Below, piece after piece: positions 10,649 through 21,088 of a DNA stretch of 64,000 nucleotides. Within the stretch, counting starts at the first letter, position 1, and each line of letters starts with the position of its first letter. Under the pieces are notes generated by a model, which was not told the DNA's origin, searched no databases, and worked only from the letters and a program-made list of their open reading frames with translations. The translations under genes were made by a program, and so were the position numbers. Source of the DNA: Desmodesmus armatus (taxonomy: Eukaryota; Chlorophyta; Chlorophyceae; Sphaeropleales; Scenedesmaceae); assembly GCA_007449985.2 (NCBI GenBank), contig VIIQ02000555.1:992001-1056000 (forward strand), read 5' to 3'.

Positions 10649-13600
10649 CTACAGCCTGTCCTTGGTCCTGCAAACCCCGCAGCCCAAGCAGAAGGTGCTG
10701 CCAGGGTCCGGGTGGGGCACTGTCAGCAGGCAGCGCCTAGGCCCAGGACAGCTGTGTGCACGCTGCTCCGGGTGGTCATGGCAGCGGCTGCATGCGGCAT
10801 CAACACAACACGTGGACATCGCTCAAGATGTTGTTGGGTGTCCTGTTGAGTGCACAGGCGCATGCATGCGCATAGCAGGATGATGCGATTGCTGTGCTGT
10901 GCTCTGTTGCTCGTGCATGTCACACAATGCTCACTGACTGGCCCTGCAGGGGGCTTACCTGCACATGTGCGTTGTACCCCAGCAGAACCAAGACGCCACC
11001 CGACAGCAGTACTGCACAGGCACACACAGCACAGTACACGGCACGCCACCGTCAGCACAAACACCGCGGGTGTGGACACTAGGCCTGCAAAACATCTGGG
11101 ACAGTGTCGGGGTCGCTCGAGATCATCAAAATCATCACCACGTTTCCAATGTCACTGTTACTGTTGCACTAGCCCCAAGTCAGTACCCGGACAAATCTTT
11201 CCCCAGCACTGGACAGTGACAGGTTGCCATCTGGCTGAGCCCAGCTCCTGACTGCTGATCTGGCATGATGCACTGCGCAGCAACTTACTTTGCACTTCCA
11301 CTCGACGTAGGCACTGCCATGGTCAGGGCAGTTTTGCCCAGCGGCTGCAGCAGAGCAGCTCCCACACACCAGCTCAGAAGCATCATAGGCCACTGCAGCA
11401 ATTACACACGCAGCACGACACATTCAGTGCTGGCTTCTGGACATGCAGCTATGTCCAAGCAGCCCTGCAGGCCTGCACTCACTCTCACAGCTGCTTGCCT
11501 TGCTCGCAGGCTGATTTGCCAGTCATGCAGGTTTTTGGGCCAACATCATTTTTTTCCAATGCCTCTGACTGTCAGGGGGGGCTGAGTACAGCCAAGGCTT
11601 CACAAGCGAAGTACACAGCTGTGAGCTGCTGATGATGTTGAAAAACATCCCTCTCTCCTTCACACTGCTGACCACTCTCTCCATCCCTCTCTCCTTCACA
11701 CTGCTGACCACTCCAACCTTGTGCCTTTATACCCCCACCCCACCTTGCGCTGCTCCTGCCTGTGCTGCTGCTCCACACTCCTTTAGGCCCCCAAAGTAGG
11801 GCTGCCTGCACTTGTTGCACGCAAAGAATTGGTACTTTGACAGGGCATAGTCCACAGGCCGGCCATCAAACTTGCCCCCCGGACTGAGCAGTTCAGCATC
11901 CTCCTTGGCGGCGCCTGCCAGCTTCAGTCGGGCCTTGGCTTGCTTGATGACCTGCTCCCTACAGCAACAAACAGTGCACAGCGGAAGATGAAAAGGCACC
12001 ACACCTGAGTTTGAGCAGCTACACCGCAGCTTGGCTGCAAGGACCCATGGAGCATTGTGCAGAAGGGTTGCAGAAAGGGACTGTGACATGCTGCAGCAGG
12101 GATGGATCAAGAGGCCCCCCTGATGGGTATATGTGGCACATTTACCCATGCAGGCTGCTGACATAGAGCCGCACGGCCACTGGCTTTACACGGATGCTCA
12201 GCCAGCACTGCACAAGAGCCTGACACCAGTGAGCAGCTGGAGCTAGAGCTGTAGGGATATATGTGTCCGGGCGCACCTGAGCTGCAGGGCCTGCTGCAGG
12301 TCCGCCGCCAACATGTCATGCTGCAGGTGCGGTTGCGCAGTCATCACCTGCAGGACACCAGCCAGGCAGGAGGAGGCGCGCAAGTGTGTGTTTTGGAGAC
12401 CGGCCGCATAACCTGCTGATGCTGCCGGACTGGCGTCCACCACTGAGTAGTCAGGGTTGCCATCGGTGCTGAAGTGACTGGACACCGTGTTCTCCTTGCA
12501 TGGGAAGATCACTTGGTATGCATGCAGCAATAATATGGGTGCAGGTTGTGCTGGCCTCATGGCCATCAGGGTGGACTATTGCCAACACAGCATGCGCCCT
12601 GCCATGCACTACAGGCGCCTTCATGTCGCACACCAGCCACTAGCACTGTGTCCCACCTGGATGTTGCCACAGCGCCCTTCAGACCCAGACCCACACAGCG
12701 GGCAGAACAGGTAGTCGAAGGTGAGAGCTGGGCCAGGGCAGCCGGCCTGCAGGGCACAGGCACGACCCAGCAACACTCAGCACACATGTGGCAACTTTGG
12801 CTGGATCATTCATTGGCTGGATGCAATTGCGGTGTCTACACAACACAACCTGGCACTGCCTGTGTGCATGTGACACACATATGCCGGCAGCAACCTAAAG
12901 GACAGGTGCAGCAAACTAGCAAGGCAGCCGCTCACAACAACATGCTGTGTGCGGTTGCTGAGGCTGAGCAGGGTACTTGCCACACCCACCCACCCTGATG
13001 CGCTTCTTGGCACACTGGAGGTGCACAAAGTGCCCCGCTGCACACGCCAGCTGCATCACAGCGGCAGAGCCCAGCGGCTCCCAGCAAAAGCAACAGCTGC
13101 CATCACCAACAGCAGCAGCCTGCACATTGAACAAGCAGGATGGATTTCACTTGTACGGTGGCACGCCATGATGGGCCAAATGCAAGGAGCTGTTGCCTTA
13201 TCTGCTGTGTCATTCGGACATGAAAGCAGTCGTGGCTCAGCTATCAACACATGCTTGTGCACAAGAGAGACAGACAGAGGGCATGCACACCGGGCCCATG
13301 GGTAAGTCAAGGTGGATGCGTCAGGCCGTGCACACATCGCTTGAGCTGACAATCTGCATGCTTGTTGCAGGTGCCAGCACACCTGGTGGTCACAGCCTGC
13401 CTGCAGGCAGGGCAGGCAGCTGCTGCTGCCCCTCACGCCAGCACACCAGTGGTGGCACGGCAGCAGCTTGCTGCACATCTGCTTCAACCGCAGCCGACAC
13501 GCCTCACACGTCTGCAGCCCAAAAACACAAAGCAACAGCCGGCAGCATCAGGGGACCACATAATGCTGCCACCCTACCTAGACTTTAGGGTGTACGCCCT

Positions 13601-15378
13601 AAACAGCCTACAGGACAGGCCTGACTGCACAAGGATTGATGGCATGCCAGCAACACCAGGCGTGCTGTGCACATGGTGTGCTGTGCTGTGCTGTGATGTG
13701 CTGGCCCACCTGCTTTGCCCGCTTGAACACCTCCAGCAGCTCACTGCGCTCAAGGCACCAGCTGCAGTCCATGCCCAGGGCGGTGGCCTCCTGACGCAGC
13801 TGCTTGGTGCTCAGCCCGGACGTCTGCAACACCACACAACAGCCAGGGCAGGCCGCCAAAACACAACAGCAGAATGATAAGATACTGTACTGGCACGCTG
13901 CAGCAGATGACACACCTTTGTAACAGGAGCGCTGTCATGCTGGCAAGACTGTGCTGGTTCATCTTTGGTGCTTGATTACCACTCTAAAACTTGAGGACCA
14001 GCCTGATAACCTGGTGCACGCACACCATCCCACCCACCTGCATGTCCATTGCTGCCAGCACCAAGCTGTCACACAGTGGACAGTGTGGTGCCTTGCTCTC
14101 CTCGCAGTTGAGCCCTTCATGGTAGGGGACCGCCCAGCAGGAGTCGCAGAAGTCCTTGCTGCAGGCTGCGCAGCGCATGCGGTGCTGCTTCTTGTGCTCA
14201 CAGCGGCAGCTGCTGTCAGTGCTGGCGCTAGCGCTGCTGCTGCTGGCTGCCTTGCTGCTGGCTGCACAGCTGCACTGTACAGGCCCTGTACGGGCGGGCA
14301 GCTTCTCTATTGGGGCCTGACAGCTGGGGCACCTGCAGGCAAAACAGCACACAGCAGCAGGAGCTCTTAGCACCAGCAGCAGCATGCTGAAGGCCGCACT
14401 CGGCTGGTGTGTTGTCAGACCGATGTTGCTTGCAAGCGCTTGTCCTGCGCAGCTTGGCGATGGCCAAACTCTTGCAGCACATGCTGTATGTGGGGCATTT
14501 GGGATATGGCGTGGGGCCGCACAATGGAAGAACTGTGTGTGCAACAAGCGGTCACACATGGTCCAGTCTTTACTAGAGTCAAGTGCCTGGCACTCATGCG
14601 ACGTCTCGTCCTGTGCCTCCTCACCGTATCACACCGTGAGCCTGCATCCAAGCGTTGGTGAGTGTCTCTTCGAGTGAGAGGAGGGTGTCTGGAAACAGCC
14701 GTGCCAGCTCTGGCCGCTCCAACACTCGACGGCATTTGGGGCAGGGTATCACTGGCAGACCTGCAAGCCAGCGGCCCATGTATCTGAGTGCAACACACAA
14801 GGCACCAAATGTACACGCTTGGGCATGCGTAGCGCAGGTGTGCACTTATGGGGCTTGCATCAGTTGCATCCGTGCCCACCTTGCTGGATGCTTGCCTGCC
14901 CAGGCAGCAAGCGTGACTGCTCAGTGAAGCGAATCTCGTCAGCAGCAGCGTCGGCCAACCTGATGCCATACCTGCAGAACATGGGCGGCACCAGCAGCAG
15001 CAGCAGCAGCGGGGGTGTCACCAGCCAGGGGCAGCAGTTTCTTTACCCAATAGGGTCAACCATAAGCATGCTGGCGTGGGCCTGTGGACCTTTCCTGGCC
15101 ACTTACTGCGGTGGCTGGATGCTCCTGTCAACTTGCACCACCACTGCCATGACCTGGTTGCCGTGCCTGTCACGGTACGAGACTTGCTGGCCGACAGCAA
15201 ACATCTCGCTTCCTCTTTGGGGAGATGGGGGCCCCATCTGCTGTGGCCTCATGTTTTCCTGGATGTGCTCTCGACTGCAGCTTGAACACACCCAGCATGC
15301 ACAGTCCAGCAGTGCTATGCTGTCCTCGCTGTACGGCTGCATGCTGTTGCACACGTCACAGGTGATGTATTCACCCAT
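10649..15378 (-). CDS. Compact RING-Cys-relay (MYCBP2/PHR-like) E3 ubiquitin ligase with N-terminal Tudor-like and IBR-like modules
   Basis: Thirteen exons (15378-15107, 14971-14880, 14760-14625, 14332-14038, 13823-13710, 13511-13383, 13119-12994, 12746-12657, 12347-12277, 11958-11744, 11392-11289, 11011-10959, 10787-10649) join in phase to a 611-residue protein. In order: a Cys-rich start; a Tudor/SH3-like segment (about 64-120); a Cys-pair segment and an IBR-like C/H cluster (about 122-265); a SAP-like helix pair (266-303); a C/H-rich segment (304-346); a RING (352-410, 'CCFCWEPL...HFVHLQC...CPLC'); a helical linker; and a tandem-cysteine domain (about 488-611). RING, linker and tandem-cysteine domain align throughout with the C-terminus of animal MYCBP2/Highwire. 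By my recollection of MYCBP2 numbering the relay cysteines correspond to Cys503 and Cys558, and the catalytic Glu and His to Glu520 and His569. In animals this module passes ubiquitin between two cysteines and esterifies threonine. The rest of the 4,600-residue animal protein is absent. Function in algae is inferred. Confidence 0.88.
11647..11718. repeat. Tandem duplication of a 36-bp pyrimidine-rich unit in an intron
   Basis: Two copies of ATCCCTCTCTCCTTCACACT plus 16 bases lie at 11647-11682 and 11683-11718 in the intron between exons 10 and 11 of the E3 gene, just downstream of exon 10 in transcription order. Confidence 0.85.
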
Positions 15379-15862
15379 TGTGGCCCCTGTCTATGTCCGG
15401 CCGCCCGTGGGAATCTCTAGCAGATAACGGTGCCCACAGACGATGTGGTGTGTCAGAACAGACGTGTGCTGCAATCAGACTGCCAGGTGGCAAGAACAGC
15501 GCGCTACTGCTAGCAGTGGAAAACAGCTGTGGCAGCAGGACGTGGCTGCTCCTTTGTATGCTAGACGTTCCTGGCCATTGAATTTATGGTCAGGCTGAAG
15601 GATTGGATTTGGTCTACAGACCTCCCATGAAAACGTCCATGAATGTTGACAGCCATGAACACATATGGGATTAGACTCGGATCATTATTGTACACTCGAC
15701 GTATCTTGTGAAACACAGGCACAAACAGTCTATGGCGGGGTATGCTGTGACAGCAAGCAGCTACCAGTACATCAGCAGAGGTGGCCTGCACTTGGCCGGG
15801 AGTCAGTCTCGTGAGGTTGATACCTGCTGGTGTGCGTCCAGCATCTCACCAGACCTTAAAAC
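15379..15862. promoter_or_regulatory. Shared divergent upstream region (E3 ligase / LRR gene)
   Basis: These 484 bp separate the start codons of the leftward E3 gene and the rightward LRR gene, so both promoters and 5' UTRs must fit here. I see no coding exon and no recognisable core element. Confidence 0.5.
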
Positions 15863-18800
15863 ATGACGGGATCAAGGCAAAGCAGCTCTTCCAGCAGCAG
15901 CAACTCTGTTGCCCCCTTCAAGGAACGGTAGGAAGCGTGTAACACACAGCACAGGGTCACGCATATGTGCTGCAGAAGACGGGATGCCATTCAAACCATG
16001 CACTGCTGTTGCTCCAGGCTGAGCTCTGGCGGTCAGCAGGCAGCCATCAACACCGCTCAGGAGGCTCTGACTGCCACGTCAGCACCAAAGCAGCAGCGTC
16101 CATCGCAGCCAGCAGCTGCAGCACATCACCACAGCAAGGACCGCATCAAGCAGGCTCTCCAGCCCATCAGTGCAGTCCGTGCAGTTGCTAAGGTAGCAGC
16201 TGCAGAGGCAGCCGTGTCTGCTGCAGCAGCGGCCCTTGTCCCCAGTAAGGCAGCTGAGGCGCAGTCAGCACGGCAAGCTGCAGGCCCAGGCCACAAAGCG
16301 CAACAACACCCGCAGCAGCCCAAGCCCCGGCCTCGTCCGACTGCCAGTGTCAGCACACCTGGGGCTGCTGATGTACTGCAGGTCGCAGGCACGCATGCAG
16401 GGCCGTGCAGGAGCAGCAGCATGCGCATGGCAACTGCAGAGGCTGCTGCAGGATGCACAAGCAGCAGCGGCACCCCCATGCAAGCCTCTGTGCGTGCATC
16501 CCTCACAGGCGCCCTTCAAACAACACACCCCAACTCAACAGCCGCTCTTACCCCAGCACAAGGGCCAGCACCAGGGGAGGAAGTTGCCCTACTGCCACTT
16601 GTCTACGCTGCTGGCAGTGCTGACCTGCAGCAGCCTTCTGCAGCAGCACAGCTGGCAGCCTATGGGCTCAGCAAGCGCATCCGTGCCCAGCTCAGGAGTG
16701 CACATGGGCCACCAGCCTTCCAGCGCAGCGCCCCACCCCCTCGACCAGCCTCACCGCCACCTGTGGTGCTTGATGGTGAGCTGGCCTCCTCTGAAACTCC
16801 TATGGTTTTACCTTGATAACCGAACCATGCTTTTCCAGCAGCACTGCAAACACTGCTTCCGTGTACTGCCATTCAAAACCGCACTCCTGCAGCCGCCCTC
16901 AAGCATTCTGCTGTGATGCTGCACCCATGCAGGCGGCATGCTGTTGGACTGCAATCCAGATGCATGCAGCCCAGCAGCCGTCATCATGGCAGACCTCAGC
17001 TCCCGCAACATCAGCTGCATCAGCCCGCAACCAGGCCCCCCAGATTGCCACACAGCAGTCTATGGCACATCTGCATGTGCACCTGCATACTTCAACCAGC
17101 AGCTGAGCCTGCAGTCCTTCAGCAGCCTGGTGTCTCTGGACCTCAGTGACAACAGGCTCCAGTGCTTTGCTGGCCTGGCAGTGCTGCCCAGCCTGCAGCA
17201 GCTCAACCTGGCAGCAAACAGGCTGCGGAGCCTGCAGGGCCTGCAGCCACGGCCACCACCAGCAGCTGCTGCTGAGGTTAGCGCATTGGCTGAGGAAGGA
17301 CGGCAGCGTGCTGGCAGCAGCGGTGCTCCTGTGCACGTGAGCAGTGCTGGTGGTGCAGAAGGTGGGGATAGCAGCAGCAATTGTGGTGACCAGCAGGACT
17401 ATGAGGACAGCAGCGCTGGCCTGGGCAAAGGTGGTGAGGGTAGTGCTGGAGCCCTTGCTGCTGAACCCGCCATGCAGCCAGCTGACAGCTGCGGCATGGG
17501 CAGCATGCCGGAGGCACAACCAGCAGGACCATCCAGGGACCTACTCCAGCAGCAACAACAGCAGGAGGAGGAGGTGAAGGTGCAGCCCGCTGACCACCAG
17601 GCGGCTGAGAGCCCCTCTGATGCGCAGCAGCAGCAGCAGCAGCAAGGACTCCAGCAGTGGGAGGATGAGGCAGTACAGAAGCATCTGGGCCAGGAGGGTG
17701 ACGCTGGCAGCCCCGCAGGCCCGTGGTGCAGCCCAATGCAGTGTGCCCTGCCGCCACTGCTGGGCTTTGCCCTGCTGGAGGTGCTGGATGTCAGCTACAA
17801 CATGCTGCCAGGGGAGGCGCTGCTGGGCCTGGCTTCACCCTTGGGCTTGCTCCCAAGGTGGGCTCACAGGCACCCCACATCGACCCTGCAGGCTGTGCTT
17901 GCTGCTGGTAGATGCTCTCACACACCAACTGCAGAGGTTTTTCTGCATATTGTGAAAAAAGAAAACTACAGCCAGTATTTAGTCAACTGCAAGTAGTGCA
18001 GGCATCCATACAGCAAGTGAGAGCGGTGAGGAAAGCAATCCAGGAGTACATGTTGCGATGATACACCTTTCTGCTGTGCAGCAGAGCCATGCAACACCAC
18101 CACATGATCCAGGTGCTCCTCGTGCCTTGAGGGGCTGCAACCTTCCATGCCCTCTGACATAATATTGCCGTTGGGCTGTGCCCTCACATGCAATGTTGTG
18201 CCGCAATGGTGTTGTTGCCTTGTGCTGCAGGTTGTGTGAGCTGCATGCAGCAGGCAATGGCATCAGCACCCTGCCAGAGCAGCTGGCCCCCTTTACCACC
18301 CTCAGCCTACTGCGCCTACCACACAACCAGCTGCAGATGGCTGCTGTGGCTAACCTGGGCCAACTGCCAGCCCTGCAGCTCTTGGACCTCAGCCACAACC
18401 CACTGACCTCTCCAGCACAAGCCCCGCAGCAGCCTGATGCTGTGAGCCATGGCATCATCGCTGGTGATGCATGCCTGGACCACAGCAAGGCAGCTGCTGA
18501 GGGGTATGAAAGGGTGTCAGCACAGGCAGGCGGGAAGCTGCCAGCGTTTCCAGAGCTGCGTGTGCTGGACCTCAGCCGTAGCCGTGTGAGGCAGCTGCAG
18601 GCACTGCAGGAGCTGCTAGGGTGCATGCAGGGGTTGGCAGAGCTGCGGCTGGACAACACACCGCTGGCGGAGAGCTGCAGGGCTGGCAAGGTGCAGGAGC
18701 AGGTGCGGCCTGCTTGGCCAATGGGGGTGCTGTGCACACCCAGTGTGCTATGCTGGTGCCGAGGCAAGCCTGAGGCATTTCGGGTGAACTGACAGACTGC

Positions 18801-20392
18801 ATCAGCTGCGCCGAACGTGCTGACTAAGTGTCTGCTCAACCACCCCTGGACCACAGCAATGCCCATGTTGTTACATGCAGGCCAGAAGATCGGCCAGACA
18901 ATTCTGGCGGCCCTGTTTTGCCTCTATGTGTTGGACTGCCACCTGCACCTTGTGCACCGTGGCTCTGACCCCTGCCTTCCTGCTTGTATGCCTTGGGTGC
19001 CTACCTGCTCGCAGGAGCTTCAGCGGCCAGGGCTGACAGTAGTGCTGAGCAGCAGCTCAAGCATCCAGGCTGTGCAGCAGCAGCAGCCTGGCAAGCAGCA
19101 CCTGATTGCCCCAGGGCCGCTGCTGACAATCCCTGACGCAGCCACACCCAGCAAAGTGCTCGCAGCAGCCAGCAAGGCTGCTCTAGTGGCGCTGCCGCAC
19201 GAGCAGCTGGTGGCAGCTTTTGACAGAGTGACAGCTGGGATCGACAGCTGGCAGCAGCTGGCTCCTGTGCTGGAAGAGGAGGGCAGCTGGGACTGGCAGG
19301 GGGAGGGGAGCGGGCAGCAGGACGCCAGCAGGGACGGTCTGCAGCAGGGGCAGCAGGCACTGGGAGTGAAGAAGCAGTTTGCAGCGGCAGATGAGGAGCC
19401 AGTGGAGGATAGGACCTTCCTGACTGGTGAGTCTGCAGCACCGAGGCGCAGGTGGTGGGTGGCATGCAGGGGATAAACTACACCTAGGCACTGGGTGCGT
19501 CAGAAATGTTGCTGGACACCGCAGGGCAGGGCTGTATGTGTGCAGCAGCACTTGTTCCTTTGCTTTTCTTTGGTACAAACATGGCATGTTTGTTTGGTGT
19601 TGCAGGTGTGGGCATCACTGGGGAGCTGCCGGATGGCCCTGATGGTGCCGATGCTGCTGCCAGCAGCCATGGGACCTGCAGTGACCAGCAGAGCAGCAGC
19701 TGGCAGGACCCCACAGAGCGCCTGGCCCTAGCCCTGGGCCTGCAGGTGTCACAGCTGGCACACATCACTGGCATTGTGCCTGGCAACCCTGATGGAGCCC
19801 TGCACAGGCTGAGGTGAGAGGCGGCCGATTTCACAATGGAGTGGGGGTCCTGGGGTGCAAGATGTTACAGTGGCGTTTGTAAGTGGGCGGCTCAGATGGT
19901 GCGACATATGGGTTGTCCTTGAGGCAAGCCAGTGCTTGTGTCTGTTCTGCTTTAGCACGGCTTTGGCTAGATGCACTGAAGTGCAATGCAGCGTCGCAGG
20001 CAACCGTCCATGTCCGTTGTAAACATGCACCGTCATGTGAGCTGGTAAGCGGCTCCAAAGAATCCTTCAAATATCCTGCGGTTACAGCATAGTGTGTGTT
20101 TCTCCTGTGCAGGCATGCGCTGGCTCACCCCCTGGTGGACCCAGACGCCGGCCAGCGCCCCCAGCAGCACCACATGCGCAGCACCGCCGCCACTGCTGCC
20201 AAGCAGCAGCCTGGGCGGGTGGCACCCCTGCCGCAGCCCATCTCAGCCAGCCTGTCAACCCGGGTGCAGCCCGTGCAGGATCTGGGTGTGCTGCTGAAGG
20301 ACATGCGCAGCAGGTTGGATGCTATGCAGGGCACGCTGCTGCCTCAGTTGCAGGCGCAGGCGACCAAGCTAGCACCAGGGGCGGCGAGCTGA
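15863..20392 (+). CDS. Leucine-rich-repeat protein with long low-complexity insert
   Basis: Supported exons are 15863-15927, 16018-16775, 16933-17857, 18231-18690, 19015-19426, 19606-19813 and 20113-20392, all in phase. The N-terminal 270 residues are Ala/Gln/Ser-rich with a Pro-rich end ('PPPRPASPPP'). SDS22-like leucine-rich repeats follow ('LVSLDLSDNRLQCFAGLAVLPSL', continued by 'LNLAANRL'), broken by a Gly/Ser/Gln-rich insert of roughly 150 residues, then more repeats ('LEVLDVSYNML', 'LSLLRLPHNQL', 'LQLLDLSHNPL', 'LRVLDLSRSRV', 'LAELRLDNTPL'). The tail ends in a short helix with 'LKDMRSRLDAMQ'. The join between 18690 and 19015 is unsure: 18881-18935 encodes an LRR-cap-like 'QKIGQTILAALFCLYVLD', but its frame does not fit either neighbour. 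Such proteins often scaffold ciliary or cytoskeletal complexes, but nothing here shows the partner. Confidence 0.78.
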
Positions 20393-21088
20393 TGGGCGTG
20401 CAGGGACTGACATGAGCAGTGGGTTTGTTTGCTGGTTCTGAGGGCATTGTAGGTGTCGTGTTGATGGATGTGATTCGAACAAGCTTCTGACACCAAGGCG
20501 ATGCGGATCCGTTGGTTGCAAACCTGATTATACACCATCAACCAAGGGTAAACGAAGTTGAGTAGCAACACCAGCTCTGCTTGGCTTGCAAGCAAGGAGC
20601 CTACTGAGCAGGTTGCCAGCCTGACATCAGAACAGCAAGGACAGAAGATGCAGCATTTGCAGCCACAAAAAGGCAACTAGAGCTCCAAAGCTCACAGGCA
20701 CTCACGTGCACTGAATCTACTAGTGCACTGAATTTACTTTGGCCAACACTGCTGCAGGCAGCATGCCAATGGCTTCGCAGCACCAAGCTCAACATGTACA
20801 TGTCAGTTCAACGAGGCAATGCAGACCCTACAAACATGCCTTGAATGCAAGGCAGAAGTCATGCGAGCAGCTAACTCCCATACACAGCAAAAGGGATGTG
20901 CTGCCACGGACACAGGTGCCGCACTGGACAACTATCAGCATGCACCTCTTCCCTGGCCAGCATGACAAACAATAACAGATCAACAACCGGCCGCAACTGC
21001 CACATGAGCATGGCGTTTACACCGGCGCACAGCCGTTCGCCGCCACACGCATGCTGGGGCACCTCGCAGTGCATGACCAGGCATGCGC
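20393..21088. other. Convergent intergenic region (3' UTRs)
   Basis: It separates the stops of the LRR gene (20392, +) and OEP80 (21089, -). No coding exon is evident. Confidence 0.5.
21017..21021 (-). promoter_or_regulatory. Candidate poly(A) signal TGTAA (leftward)
   Basis: TTACA on the top strand lies 68 bp beyond the OEP80 stop. Confidence 0.35.

Noticed and set aside
12347..12570. Possible extra E3 exon with 'VIFPCKENTVSSHFSTDGNPDYS'
   Set aside because: The flanking exons join in phase without it, and the animal RING domain has no insertion at this place.
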